Made by a program: the position numbers and the translations under genes. DNA of 64,000 nt from Blastococcus atacamensis (GTDB lineage Bacteria; Actinomycetota; Actinomycetes; Mycobacteriales; Geodermatophilaceae), in the NCBI RefSeq assembly GCF_002938425.1, contig NZ_POQU01000005.1, forward strand, positions 34,866-98,865, read 5' to 3'. The notes beneath the pieces are model-generated. The model was not told the origin of the DNA, did not search any database, and saw only the letters and a list, made by a program, of their open reading frames with translations. Numbering within the stretch: the stretch's first letter is position 1; each line of letters starts with the position of its first letter. This document shows positions 34,621 through 43,951 of the stretch, one piece after another.

Positions 34621-36696
34621 GTGACCTCGTCCGCGCCCGCATCCGCCGACCCGTCCCCGGAGCCGGCGCCCAGCCCGTTCCACCGGCTGGCCGACTTCGT
34701 CGCGATCCCCCGGATCGGTGCGCTGGCGCTCTCGCCGGAGGGCCGGCTGGCGGTCTCGCTGGTCACCTTGGACCGCGAGGGCAAGAAGTGGCAGTCCGCC
34801 CTGTGGGAGCTGGACGCCGGCGGGCAGCGCCCCGCGCGCCGGCTGACCCGCAGCGCACCGGGCGAGTCCGCGCCCACGTGGGCTCCGGACGGCTCGCTGC
34901 TGTTCACCTCCGCCCGGCCCGACCCCGGCGCCGCGCCCTCGGACGAGCCGAAGCCGGCCCTGTGGCGGCTCCCCGCCGACGGCGGTGAGGCCCGTCCGGT
35001 GATCGCCCGGCCGGGCGGGATCGGGGCGTTCGCCGTGGCCGCCGACAGCGGCGACGTCGTCGTCGTGTCCTCGACCCTGCCCGGCGGCTCGGAGCCCGGC
35101 GACGACGAGGAGCGGCGCAAGGCCCGGGCGGACGCCGGCGTGACCGCGATCCTGCACGAGGCCTATCCGGTCCGGTACTGGGACTCCGATCTGGGACCGG
35201 CGGTGCCGCACGTGTTCTGGGCCGGCCGGCTCACGGCCGACGAGGACCCCATCGCCCCGGCGGTGGTCGAGCTGCGCGACCTGACGCCGGATGCGCTGCC
35301 GCCGAACGGCGCCGGCGACGAGGTCGCCCTCTCCCCCGACGGGGGCCTGCTGGCCCGGACCGACGACGTGCCCGACGGGCCGGCCGGACGGCGCACCCGC
35401 CTGGTGCTCACCGACACCGCGACCGGCGAGACCCGGGTGCTGGTCGACGATCCGCTGGCCGACGTCTACGGGGCGGCGTTCTCCCCCGCCGGCGACCGGC
35501 TGGTGTGCGTTCGGGAGTCGATGTCGACCTACGCCGACCCGCCGGACTACACGCTGCTGCTCGTCGACGTGGCCGACGGCGCCGCGCGTGAGCTCACCCC
35601 GGACTTCGACCGCTGGCCCAGCGCTCCGCAGTTCGCGGCCGACGGCACCGCGGTCTACTTCCTGGCCGACGAGCAGGGCCGGCACGCGGTGTTCCGGGTG
35701 CCGCTGGACGGCGGGGAGCCGGTGCGGCTGACCGGCGACGGCGCCTACAGCCACCTCCAGGTGGCCCGCGACGGCAGCGCCCTGTTCGCGCTGCGCTCGG
35801 CCTACGACTCGCCACCGGTGCCGGTCCGCCTGGACCCGAAGGCGCCGGTGCAGGACCCGTCCCCGCTGCCCAGCCCGGCGACGGTCGAACACCTGCCCGG
35901 CACCCTGCAGGAGTTCACGACGACGGCGGCCGACGGCGCGCAGGTGCAGTCCTGGCTGGTGCTGCCCGAGGGGGCGTCTGCCGAGAACCCGGCGCCGCTG
36001 GTGCTCTGGGTCCACGGCGGTCCGCTGATGAGCTGGAACTCGTGGTCGTGGCGCTGGTGCCCCTGGGTCCTCGCGGCGCGCGGCTACGCGGTGCTGCTGC
36101 CCAACCCGGCGCTGTCGCAGGGGTTCGGCCTGGACTTCGTGCGCCGGGGCTGGGGCGAGTGGGGGGAGGCGCCCTACACCGACCTCATGGCGGCCGTGGA
36201 CGCGGCGGAGCAGCGCCCGGAGATCGACCGGACGCGGACCGCGGCCATGGGTGGCTCGTTCGGCGGCTACATGGCGAACTGGATCGCCACGCAGACCGAC
36301 CGCTTCAAGGCCATCGTCAGCCACGCCAGCCTCTGGAACCTGGAGGGCTTCCTCGGCACCACGGACGCCGCCTACTACTGGGAGAAGGAGTGGGGCGACC
36401 CGCTGACCGACCCCAAGCGCTACGACCGGAACTCGCCGCACCGGTTCGCCGACGCCATCCGCACGCCGATGCTGGTGATCCACGGCGACAAGGACTACCG
36501 CGTGCCGATCGGCGAGGGCCTGGCGCTCTGGTACGCCCTGCAGAAGCGCGGCGTCCCGTCGAAGTTCCTCTACTTCCCCGACGAGAACCACTGGGTGCTG
36601 ACGCCGGGGAACAGCCAGATCTGGTACGAGGCGGTGCTGGCGTTCCTCGCCGAGCACGTGCTGGACGAGGAGTGGCACCGCCCCGCACTGCTCTGA
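34621..36696 (+). CDS. S9 family peptidase (acylaminoacyl-peptidase/prolyl oligopeptidase type)
   Basis: A 691-residue serine peptidase with an N-terminal beta-propeller (about 15-420) and a C-terminal alpha/beta-hydrolase domain. The catalytic triad is visible: Ser546 in MGGSFGGYMANW, Asp625 in HGDKDYRVP and His657 in DENHWV. LWVHGGPLMSWNSWSW supplies the oxyanion loop. No signal peptide, so probably cytosolic. It cleaves N-terminal blocked or short peptides in the family. GTG 34621 follows GAGAAGG by about 5 nt. Confidence 0.93.
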   Translation: MTSSAPASADPSPEPAPSPFHRLADFVAIPRIGALALSPEGRLAVSLVTLDREGKKWQSALWELDAGGQRPARRLTRSAPGESAPTWAPDGSLLFTSARPDPGAAPSDEPKPALWRLPADGGEARPVIARPGGIGAFAVAADSGDVVVVSSTLPGGSEPGDDEERRKARADAGVTAILHEAYPVRYWDSDLGPAVPHVFWAGRLTADEDPIAPAVVELRDLTPDALPPNGAGDEVALSPDGGLLARTDDVPDGPAGRRTRLVLTDTATGETRVLVDDPLADVYGAAFSPAGDRLVCVRESMSTYADPPDYTLLLVDVADGAARELTPDFDRWPSAPQFAADGTAVYFLADEQGRHAVFRVPLDGGEPVRLTGDGAYSHLQVARDGSALFALRSAYDSPPVPVRLDPKAPVQDPSPLPSPATVEHLPGTLQEFTTTAADGAQVQSWLVLPEGASAENPAPLVLWVHGGPLMSWNSWSWRWCPWVLAARGYAVLLPNPALSQGFGLDFVRRGWGEWGEAPYTDLMAAVDAAEQRPEIDRTRTAAMGGSFGGYMANWIATQTDRFKAIVSHASLWNLEGFLGTTDAAYYWEKEWGDPLTDPKRYDRNSPHRFADAIRTPMLVIHGDKDYRVPIGEGLALWYALQKRGVPSKFLYFPDENHWVLTPGNSQIWYEAVLAFLAEHVLDEEWHRPALL

Positions 36697-36721
36697 GGCG
36701 GCAGCGGTCGGCCGGCCGTGG

Positions 36722-37807
36722 TCAGCCACCGTCGACGGCCCGCTCCACCAGGTCCCGGAGGTCACCCGGCGTCACGCAGGCGTCCAGGCCCTGGCGGAGC
36801 AGCTGGGCCAGGGAGAGCTCGGGATCGCTGTCCAGCGCGCGCTCCAGCGCCACATTGGCCATGGCGCCGTCACCGCGCAGCCACACGCTGACGGCGAGCA
36901 GGGTGGCCGGCGCGGCGTCCAGCGGGGCGGGAGCCCGCCGGGTGCACTCGGTCCACAGCGCCTCGGCGGCCGCGGCGTCGTCCCCGAGGGCGAGGGCCAG
37001 CGCCCGATCGCGCACCCGGACGTCGCGCACCGCCCAGGCCAGGCGCGCCAGCTCGACGTCGCCGAGCAGCTCCGACCGGCCACCCGGCCGGGAGCGGGCC
37101 ACGGCCGCGAGGACATCCGACCACCCCTCCTCTCGCAGCGCCGCCCATCCGTCCACCCGGGCGCGGGCCGCCCGCTCCGACGCCACCCGGAGGCAGGCCG
37201 CCCGCATGTCCTCGGCCGTGCCCGGCGGCGGGTCCAGCCGGGCCGCCAGCGCCGAGCGGTCGGGGGCGAGCACCTGCCCGGTGGTGACCGCGGCCGCGGC
37301 CAGCGCGCTCACCCCGCCGGGCACCGGGGTCCCGGCCCCGGGACGGCAGCAGGCGTACGGGCAGTCGTAGGACCACCAGCGCCCGCGGCGCACCAGCAGC
37401 ACGTCGCGGACCGCGACGTCGGCCGCGGCCAGCGCCACGACGAGGGCGTGCACGACCGGCCGGTGCGGCAGCGCGGCGTCGGGAGAGCCCTCGTCGTCGT
37501 CCACGTCCCACGGGTCGACGCGGTCGGGTTCCTCGGAGACGACGACGACCAGCGCGGCGTCGGGCCGGTCCGTGCGCAGGCTCCGGGTCAGCACCGCGGC
37601 CGCCGCCGCGGCCTCGTGCGCAGGGGGCAGGTCCGCCCGCACCGTCAGACCGACCCGGCTCCCGGTCGGACCCCCGAGCCCGATCAGCACGACCGACCCC
37701 TGGGGGTGGAAGCCCAGCAGGTGCGGCAGGGCCGCGGCGATCTCACCGGGGTCGGAGAGCCGGACCTCGGGTCGGTCGGCGGTCGGGGGCGCGGTCGGCA
37801 TGTCCAT
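36722..37807 (-). CDS. DUF4192 protein
   Basis: A 361-residue protein with the DUF4192 signature: VRLSDPGEIAAALPHLLGFHPQGSVVLIGL, VVVVVSEEPD and DVLLVRRGRWWSYDCPYAC followed by CRPGAGTPVPGG. The C-terminal third is helical (LALALGDDAAAAEALW and TPR-like repeats). ATG 37807 is assumed; an ATG two codons on is also possible. Function unknown; common in actinobacteria. Convergent with the S9 peptidase. Confidence 0.9.
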   Translation of the reverse strand: MDMPTAPPTADRPEVRLSDPGEIAAALPHLLGFHPQGSVVLIGLGGPTGSRVGLTVRADLPPAHEAAAAAAVLTRSLRTDRPDAALVVVVSEEPDRVDPWDVDDDEGSPDAALPHRPVVHALVVALAAADVAVRDVLLVRRGRWWSYDCPYACCRPGAGTPVPGGVSALAAAAVTTGQVLAPDRSALAARLDPPPGTAEDMRAACLRVASERAARARVDGWAALREEGWSDVLAAVARSRPGGRSELLGDVELARLAWAVRDVRVRDRALALALGDDAAAAEALWTECTRRAPAPLDAAPATLLAVSVWLRGDGAMANVALERALDSDPELSLAQLLRQGLDACVTPGDLRDLVERAVDGG

Positions 37808-37903
37808 GCGCCGACCCTGTGGCACGCGAACCCCGGGCAACCAGGGACCGGGGCGGACTGTGGACGCCGGCCCGGATGTGGACGGGCGACCACCACCGTC
37901 GGC

Positions 37904-38197
37904 TCAGGCCTGGTACTGCACCGCGCTCCGGGAGGCGAGGATCGGCCGCACGTGCTCGGCGATCACCGCCAGGTGCACCGGGTCCTGGGCGTAGCGGCGG
38001 AATGCCTCGGCGTCGGGGAAGTCGGCGATGAGCACCGCGTCCGCGTTGCCCTCGGTCAGGCCGGCGTCGTCGGCGACGACCAGGGACGTCATGCCGCCGA
38101 CGTCCTCCCGGAGCCTCCGCAGGGCGGCGACGGTGGCCGCCCTGCGCTCGGCGTCGGCGTCCGGGGACCAGGTGAAGACCACGACGTGTCGGATCAT
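37904..38197 (-). CDS. Dabb family stress-responsive alpha/beta barrel protein
   Basis: A 97-residue ferredoxin-like alpha/beta barrel: MIRHVVVFTWSPDADAE with the characteristic strand, DAVLIADFPDAEAFRRYAQDPVH and the end VRPILASRSAVQYQA. These proteins usually form dimers; the role is unclear. ATG 38197 fits the usual start. It is divergent from the GT4 gene (38280) with an 82-bp gap containing the latter's promoter. Confidence 0.9.
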   Translation of the reverse strand: MIRHVVVFTWSPDADAERRAATVAALRRLREDVGGMTSLVVADDAGLTEGNADAVLIADFPDAEAFRRYAQDPVHLAVIAEHVRPILASRSAVQYQA

Positions 38198-38266
38198 GCC
38201 GCCACCCTGCCAGCCCCGACCGGGTGGCACCGCCCGGCTGGCGCACGACGCCCCGACGCGGCTCGT

Positions 38267-38272
38267 TAGAGT
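38267..38272 (+). promoter_or_regulatory. Predicted -10 box of a leaderless transcript (GT4 gene)
   Basis: TAGAGT, 7 nt before ATG 38280; no ribosome site between. Confidence 0.5.
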
Positions 38273-38279
38273 CCGCCTC

Positions 38280-39533
38280 ATGGGACGGTCGTTGCGCATC
38301 GCACTGCTGTCCTACCGCAGCAAGCCGCACGGCGGTGGCCAGGGCGTCTACGTCCGCGCCCTCTCCCGGGAGCTCGCCGAGCTGGGGCACCGCGTGGAGG
38401 TGCTGAGTGGTCAGCCCTACCCCGAGCTCGACGACGGCGTGCCGCTCAACCGGCTGCCGAGCCTGGACCTCTACCGGGAGCCCGATCCGTTCCGCACACC
38501 CCGGCCCTCGGAGTTCCGCGACTGGATCGACGTCGCCGAGTGGGCCACGATGTGCACCGCCGGCTTCCCCGAGCCGCTCACGTTCAGCCTGCGGGCCGCC
38601 CGGCACCTCCTCCCCCGCCGCAACGAGTTCGACGTCGTCCACGACAACCAGTCGCTGGGGTACGGCCTGCTCCGGCTCGTGAAGGCCGGGATCCCGACCG
38701 TCGCGACCGTCCACCACCCCATCGCCATCGACCGCGAGCTGGAGCTGGCCGCCGCCCCCACGCTGCGCCGGAAGCTGACGCTGCGCCGCTGGTACGCCTT
38801 CACCGGCATGCAGGCGCGCGTCGTGCGGCAGCTGGACGGGATCACCACCGTCTCGGAGAACTCCCGCCGCGACATCACCACGCACATGGGCCTGCCGGCC
38901 GACGGCATGGCGGTCATCCCGGTCGGCATCGACCCCGACCGGCTGACCCCGCCCTCCGCCGGGCAGCCCCGGGAGACCGACTCGGTCCTGGCGATCACCA
39001 GCGCCGACGTGCCGCTCAAGGGCCTGGTGCACCTGCTCGAGGCGCTGGCCAAGCTGCGTACCGAGCGTCCGGTGCGGCTCACCGTCGTCGGTACCGCCCG
39101 GCCCGGCGGCCCGGCCGAGATCGCGCTGGACCGGCTGGGGCTGCGCGACGCCGTCCGCTTCACCGGGCCGGTGCCCGAGGCGGAGCTGATCTCGCTGCTG
39201 CAGCGCGCCACCGTCGTCGCCATCCCGTCGCTGTACGAAGGTTTCTCGCTGCCGGCCATCGAGGCCATGGCGTGCGCGACGCCGCTGGTCACCACCGACG
39301 CCGGCGCGCTGCCCGAGGTGGTCGGCACCAAGGCCGGGCTGCGGGTCAAGGCCGGCGACGTCGGCGAGCTCACCGCCGCGCTCCAGCTGGTCCTGGACTC
39401 GCCGTCACTGGCCGAGCAGCTGGGCCGTGCCGGGCGGCGACGGGTCCTGGACTCCTTCACCTGGCGGGCCACGGCCGAGCGCACCGCCGACTGGTACGCG
39501 CAGACCCTCGAGCGGAAGGGGCGGCCTTGCTGA
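38280..39533 (+). CDS. GT4-family glycosyltransferase
   Basis: A 417-residue GT-B fold retaining glycosyltransferase. The N-terminal domain has RIALLSYRSKPHGGGQGVYVRAL, and the C-terminal domain the nucleotide-sugar motif VVAIPSLYEGFSLPAIEAMAC (EX7E type) with TTDAGALPEVVG. It is likely to use a UDP- or GDP-sugar. It begins a three-gene run with a methyltransferase (7-bp overlap) and an alpha/alpha-toroid protein. The product is unknown; a methylated glycolipid or polysaccharide is a fair guess. Confidence 0.9.
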   Translation: MGRSLRIALLSYRSKPHGGGQGVYVRALSRELAELGHRVEVLSGQPYPELDDGVPLNRLPSLDLYREPDPFRTPRPSEFRDWIDVAEWATMCTAGFPEPLTFSLRAARHLLPRRNEFDVVHDNQSLGYGLLRLVKAGIPTVATVHHPIAIDRELELAAAPTLRRKLTLRRWYAFTGMQARVVRQLDGITTVSENSRRDITTHMGLPADGMAVIPVGIDPDRLTPPSAGQPRETDSVLAITSADVPLKGLVHLLEALAKLRTERPVRLTVVGTARPGGPAEIALDRLGLRDAVRFTGPVPEAELISLLQRATVVAIPSLYEGFSLPAIEAMACATPLVTTDAGALPEVVGTKAGLRVKAGDVGELTAALQLVLDSPSLAEQLGRAGRRRVLDSFTWRATAERTADWYAQTLERKGRPC

Positions 39534-40321
39534 CCGTCGACTACGACCTGCTGGACCTGCAGCCGGGGATGACCGTCCTGGACCTGGGCTGCGGCGAGGG
39601 CCGGCACGCCTTCGAGGCTTACCGCCGCGGCGCGAAGGTGGTGGCCGTCGACTGGGGCCGGTCGGAGGTCGAGACGACGAAGCGCTGGCTGGGGGCGATC
39701 GCCGAGGCGGGCGAGGCCGGGCGGGTGGGCGACGACGTGGTCGCGCGCTACGAGGTGGTGCGCGGCGACCTGCTGCACCTGCCCTTCCCCGACGCCAGCG
39801 TGGACCGCGTGATGGCCTCGGAGGTGCTGGAGCACATCCCCGACGACGCGACGGCGATGCGGGAGATCTTCCGCGTGCTCAAGCCCGGCGGCCGGGCCGT
39901 CGTGACCGTGCCCCGCTACGGCCCGGAGCGGGTGTGCTGGGCGCTGTCGGACCAGTACCACGCCAACGAGGGCGGCCACATCCGCATCTACCGGGGCGGA
40001 GTCCTCCGGGCCCGGCTCGCCACCGCCGGGCTGGTGCCGGGGAAGAGCCACCACGCGCACGCGCTGCACGCCCCGTTCTGGTGGCTGAAGTGTGCCGTCG
40101 GCGTCGAGAAGGACTCCGCGCTGGTGCGCGCCTACCACCGCCTCCTGGTCTGGGACCTCACCTCCCGTCCGCTGGTCACCCGCCTCGCGGAGAAGGTGCT
40201 CGACCCGCTGATCGGCAAGAGCTTCGTCGTCTACGCCGACAAGCCCGCCGACGCGGCGACCGATGCCCGGGCCCGGGCATTCGGCGTCGCCGAGGAACGG
40301 GAGCGGTCCGCTGCCCGCTGA
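39527..40321 (+). CDS. Class I SAM-dependent methyltransferase
   Basis: A 264-residue Methyltransf_11-type enzyme. Motif I is VLDLGCGEGRHAFEAYRRGA, the acidic residue after strand two VVAVDWG, motif IV LPFPDASVDRVMASEVLEH, and motif V IFRVLKPGGRAVVTVPR. TTG 39527 overlaps the GT4 stop by 7 bp and follows GGAAGGGG by 5 nt; no better start lies nearby. The C-terminal third (ALHAPFWWLKCAVG onward) is not in the catalytic fold and may bind the acceptor. Coupled to the preceding GT4. Confidence 0.88.
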   Translation: MLTVDYDLLDLQPGMTVLDLGCGEGRHAFEAYRRGAKVVAVDWGRSEVETTKRWLGAIAEAGEAGRVGDDVVARYEVVRGDLLHLPFPDASVDRVMASEVLEHIPDDATAMREIFRVLKPGGRAVVTVPRYGPERVCWALSDQYHANEGGHIRIYRGGVLRARLATAGLVPGKSHHAHALHAPFWWLKCAVGVEKDSALVRAYHRLLVWDLTSRPLVTRLAEKVLDPLIGKSFVVYADKPADAATDARARAFGVAEERERSAAR

Positions 40322-41420
40322 CCGGCGCGTTCCGCTGCCGGAGCTGCCGGGGGTGCTGACCGCTGCCCAGGTGCGGCAGACCGTCGGCTGGATCGCCGGC
40401 GAGCAGTGCGCCGACGGGGCCCTGCCGTGGTTCCGGGGCGGCCAGCTCGATCCGTGGGACTCCGTCGAGGCGGCCATGGCGCTGGACGTCGGCGCCGAGC
40501 ACGAGCGGGCGGCGGCGGCCTACCGCTGGCTCGCCGGGCGGCAGCGGCCCGACGGCAGCTGGGCCGCCGAGTACCGCGACGGCGCGGAGACCGCCCCCGC
40601 CGTCGAGAGCAACCACGCCGGCTACCTCGCCGTCGGCCTCTTGCATTCTTGGCTGATCAGCGCGGACGAGGAGCTCGTCGTCGGCCTGTGGCCGGTCGTG
40701 CGCCGGGCGCTGGACCTCGTCACCCGCATGCAACTCACCGGTGGCGCGATCAGCTGGGCGCTGCGCCCCGACGGCACGCCCGACGACCTCGCGCTGGTGA
40801 CCGGCAACGCCAGCCTCTTCCAGGCGTTGCGCTGCGGACTGGCCCTGGCGGAGCTGGCCGGGGAGGCCCAGCCGGACTGGGAGCTCGCCGTCGCCGATCT
40901 CGGCACCGCCCTGCGGGAGCGCCCGGCGGCGTTCGGGGACCGGTCGCGCTTCTCGATGGACTGGTACTACCCGGTGCTCGCGGGTGCCGTCTCCGGCACC
41001 GCCGCGCATGACCGGCTCGCCGCCTCCTGGGACACCTTCGTCGTTCCGGGACTGGGCATCCGGTGCGTGTCCGACCGCCCGTGGGTGACCGGCGCCGAGA
41101 CCTGCGAGCTCGCGCTGGCGCTGACCGCCGCCGGGCGGCCGGACGACGCCCTCGCGCAGGTCGCCGCGATGCAGCACCTCCGGCACGACGACGGGTCGTA
41201 CTGGACCGGTTTCGTGTACCCCGACGACGCGCGCTGGCCGATCGAGCGGACCACCTGGACGGCGGCGGCGGTCGTCCTGGCCGCCGACGCGATCGCCGGC
41301 GCCACACCGGCGGCAGGCTTGTTCTCCGACCCCGCCGCCCTGCCGGTCGCCGGGGTGCCAGACGCCGGGACGCAACCAGCCGGACGGCTGGCGGAAGGGG
41401 CGGACACCGCACTGTCGTGA
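40263..41420 (+). CDS. Prenyltransferase/squalene-cyclase-like alpha/alpha toroid protein
   Basis: A protein of up to 385 residues with repeated helix pairs and QxxDGSW-like repeats (GRQRPDGSWAAEYRDG, LRHDDGSYWTGFVYPDD) typical of the prenyltransferase and squalene-oxidase repeat fold. The DxDD cyclase motif is missing, so it is not a normal terpene cyclase. The start is uncertain: ATG 40263 overlaps the methyltransferase by 59 bp; GTG 40353 would remove 30 residues but keeps the fold. It is the third gene of the GT4-methyltransferase run. Function unknown. Confidence 0.75.
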   Translation: MPGPGHSASPRNGSGPLPADRRVPLPELPGVLTAAQVRQTVGWIAGEQCADGALPWFRGGQLDPWDSVEAAMALDVGAEHERAAAAYRWLAGRQRPDGSWAAEYRDGAETAPAVESNHAGYLAVGLLHSWLISADEELVVGLWPVVRRALDLVTRMQLTGGAISWALRPDGTPDDLALVTGNASLFQALRCGLALAELAGEAQPDWELAVADLGTALRERPAAFGDRSRFSMDWYYPVLAGAVSGTAAHDRLAASWDTFVVPGLGIRCVSDRPWVTGAETCELALALTAAGRPDDALAQVAAMQHLRHDDGSYWTGFVYPDDARWPIERTTWTAAAVVLAADAIAGATPAAGLFSDPAALPVAGVPDAGTQPAGRLAEGADTALS

Positions 41421-42108
41421 GCCGCGACCGCGGGTGACGCCGGTGCCGGGACCTCGCGCCACTCCGGCAAGGCTCACTGTCCGTGACCGACTGACGGAGC
41501 TGTCCACGAGCCTGTCGGCGGGGAACTCGGCACCGTGGATGCGCCCGTCCAGCGGATCGACGACTGCCGCGCGAACGGCCGGCTCCGGCGGGGCGCTCGG
41601 CCGGCTCCTCCCGCGGTCCATGCGACCGACCGCGCGTGCTGGCGTCGAGCAGGCGGCCGATCGCACCACAGGCGCACACCCCGGACGAGATCGAGCCGGG
41701 CAGCGACGGAAAGGCCCAGTCGGTGACCATTCTCGACATGCGTCTCCGGCCATTTTCTCGACTACTCAGAGTTTTTCCACGCATCGATCGATCCAGGCCG
41801 GGCGCCCGGCGAGTCCCACGATCCGGAACTGACTTTCTCGCGTCGACCCGCGTGGGAACAGCACTCGCAGGTATCCGGCACCCGTAGCCGGGGCTCGTGA
41901 CACCCCTCGATCGCGACTACGCACCGTGAGATTATCGGTGCCGCCCGTTCCATCCGATCACCCACTCGGCGTAATTCCTCTTCTCACCGTGCACGCAGCG
42001 TCAACGGCTTTCCTACTGGCTCTCGACCGATCACGGCTCGACTGGGCCGACGGCCGGGCGCCAGGCAGACCCGCCGGCGCCGGACGAACGCACGGGGGGA
42101 ACACGCAC
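41421..42108 (+). other. Intergenic region upstream of the surface protein gene
   Basis: About 690 bp with no gene I can support. From about 41720 to 42000 the base composition is clearly less GC-rich than elsewhere (for example CATTTTCTCGACTACTCAG), and TGAGATTATCGG near 41929 could hold a -10 element. It is probably the regulatory region of the surface protein-sortase pair. Confidence 0.5.
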
Positions 42109-43179
42109 ATGACGCACGCACGGAACCGGATCTTCGGCACGGCCACTGCCGGCACGACACTCCTGGCCGCAACCTCTGCGCTGGTGCTCGCCACCGCCAT
42201 GCCGGCCGCGGCAGCGCCCGGGGGAAACGGCGGCGCGAAGGTGACCCTCTGTCACGCAACTGGGTCCGCCAGCAATCCGTACGTGCAGATCACCGTGGCC
42301 GACGACGCGGCGTACAACGGCCACCACAGCCAGCACCAGGACCTCGGCCAGGGGGACATCATCCCGCCGTTCACATACCAGGGCTCGACGTACTCGCTCA
42401 ACTGGGACGGCGCGGGACAGGCGACGTTCGCGAGGGGTTGCACCGTGGAGACCACGGGCGGACCTCAGAAGCCGGACAACCCAGGCAACCCAGGCAACCC
42501 AGGCAAGCCCGAGAACCCCGGCAACGCCGGCAACCCCGGCAACCCCCACGAGCCCGAGAACCCGGGCACGCCCGAGAAGCCGGCCAACCCGGGGAACCCC
42601 GGCACTCCGAGCGGGCCGGGCAAGGACCCGAAGGTCACGCTCTGCCACGCCACGGGCTCGACCAGCAACCCCTATGTCCGGATAACGGTCGCTGCCGCTG
42701 GGGCCTACAACGGCCACTACACCCAGCACGAGGACCTCGGCCGGGGCGACATCATCCCGCCGTTCACGTACCAGGGATCGACCTACTCGCTCAACTGGAC
42801 GACGGATGGGCAGTCGTTCTTCGCCGGCGGCTGCCAGACGCCCACCGAGCCGCACGTCCCGGGGCAGCCGGAGACTCCGGGGACCCCGGGCGACACGGCA
42901 CATCCGGGTGACTCGGGCACCCCGGGTGCCTCCCTCCACGCCGGAACCCCGGGCTCGGACGGCCGGGAACCCGCCACCGCGGCACGGAACGGAACCTCGG
43001 AGGGCGCGGGTTCGGCCACGGCGTCTCGCGCTTCCGACGTGGGTCCCATCCCCGGGGCCGCGGACGCCGGTGAAGGCATGGCCGACACCTGGCAGCTGAC
43101 CGTGGGTCTGGCGTTGGCCTCGATGGGCGCCCTGGCCGGTGGGACGGCGCTCTACCGCCGTCGGCTCGCAGGGAACTGA
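42109..43179 (+). CDS. Secreted surface protein with two repeats and a C-terminal membrane anchor
   Basis: 356 residues. Signal peptide 1-36 ([10 protein letters not shown] cleavage region). Two near-identical modules of about 70 residues, at about 44-112 and 175-243, each start [10 protein letters not shown], continue SNPYVxITVA, AYNGHxxQHxDLGx[18 protein letters not shown] and end at a Gly-Cys. A linker of NPGNPG-type repeats separates them; a Pro/Gly/Thr-rich stalk follows. The end is [14 protein letters not shown], a hydrophobic helix and YRRRLAGN, a sorting signal without LPxTG. The ATG at 42109 has GGGGGGA 9 nt upstream. The sortase gene follows in 5 bp. Confidence 0.85.
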   Translation: MTHARNRIFGTATAGTTLLAATSALVLATAMPAAAAPGGNGGAKVTLCHATGSASNPYVQITVADDAAYNGHHSQHQDLGQGDIIPPFTYQGSTYSLNWDGAGQATFARGCTVETTGGPQKPDNPGNPGNPGKPENPGNAGNPGNPHEPENPGTPEKPANPGNPGTPSGPGKDPKVTLCHATGSTSNPYVRITVAAAGAYNGHYTQHEDLGRGDIIPPFTYQGSTYSLNWTTDGQSFFAGGCQTPTEPHVPGQPETPGTPGDTAHPGDSGTPGASLHAGTPGSDGREPATAARNGTSEGAGSATASRASDVGPIPGAADAGEGMADTWQLTVGLALASMGALAGGTALYRRRLAGN

Positions 43180-43184
43180 GAACA

Positions 43185-43922
43185 GTGCGGATGCCCCGGC
43201 TGGCGATCGTCGTCCTGAGCTTGCTGATGTCCGTGGCGGGCGCTGCCCTCCTCGTGGAGCACGCCTCGGGACACCAGCCTCCTTCCCGGACGCCGATGTC
43301 AGCCGGGGCCGCCGGCGAGACGGTCTCCCCTGCCGCGGAACGGGGCCCCGACGAGTCCGGGGTGCCGGTGGGGCTGGAGATCCCGTTCGCGAGCAGCAAC
43401 CACCCGGACGGCGTGACCGCCTCGGTCTCCGCCGATCCCCTCACCGAGCGGGGCGACTTGTTCGTTCCGGAGGACCCCCGGACGCTGAGCTGGGCATCGG
43501 ACGACGCGGCCCCCGGCTCGAGCAGGGGCACCGCGATCCTCGTCGGTCACGTCAACTACGTGGTCGACGGGGAACTGGTCCGCGGAGCACTGTCCGATCT
43601 GGCGGAGTACGCCGTCGAGCACATCGGGCAGACGTTCACCGTGCAGCTCGCCGATGGCCGCCGGCTCGACTACCGGATCACCGGCGGCGAACGTCACGAC
43701 AAGGACGCGCTGGCTGCCCGGCCCGAGCTGCGACAGATGCTGTACGACCAGACGAATGCGTTCGGGCCGGCGCCGGGAACGGGTCGGCTGGTGCTCGTGT
43801 CCTGCGGCGGCGCGTTCGACACGCGCACCGGGAACTACGAGGACAACGTCTTCGTGTTCGCGCTGCCGGTTGCTGCAGAGGCCAGGGGTCCGCTGGCGGA
43901 GGGTGACGCACGCACCGGTTGA
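43185..43922 (+). CDS. Class F-type sortase
   Basis: A 245-residue sortase with an N-terminal anchor helix (RLAIVVLSLLMSVAGAALLV) and a catalytic domain: His in ILVGHVNYVV (about residue 121), the Cys in LVLVSCGGAFD (about 206) and the following TRTGNYEDNVFVFA with the Arg region. It joins surface proteins to the cell wall; the gene right upstream encodes a protein with a fitting C-terminal signal and membrane anchor. Start is GTG 43185 or ATG 43191. Confidence 0.88.
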   Translation: MRMPRLAIVVLSLLMSVAGAALLVEHASGHQPPSRTPMSAGAAGETVSPAAERGPDESGVPVGLEIPFASSNHPDGVTASVSADPLTERGDLFVPEDPRTLSWASDDAAPGSSRGTAILVGHVNYVVDGELVRGALSDLAEYAVEHIGQTFTVQLADGRRLDYRITGGERHDKDALAARPELRQMLYDQTNAFGPAPGTGRLVLVSCGGAFDTRTGNYEDNVFVFALPVAAEARGPLAEGDARTG

Positions 43923-43951
43923 GCGGCGCGGCGCGCGGGCAGGGTTCCTCC

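Noticed and set aside
34621..36696. Calling the S9 peptidase a dipeptidyl peptidase IV
   Set aside because: The exopeptidase glutamate pair of DPP-IV is not evident, so only the broad S9 assignment is supported.
40263..41420. Calling the alpha/alpha-toroid protein a squalene-hopene cyclase
   Set aside because: The catalytic DxDD motif is missing and the length is about half of a true cyclase.
42480..42630. A CRISPR-like tandem repeat (AACCCAGGC units)
   Set aside because: The units are 9 bp coding repeats for Asn-Pro-Gly in the surface protein linker, not direct repeats with spacers.
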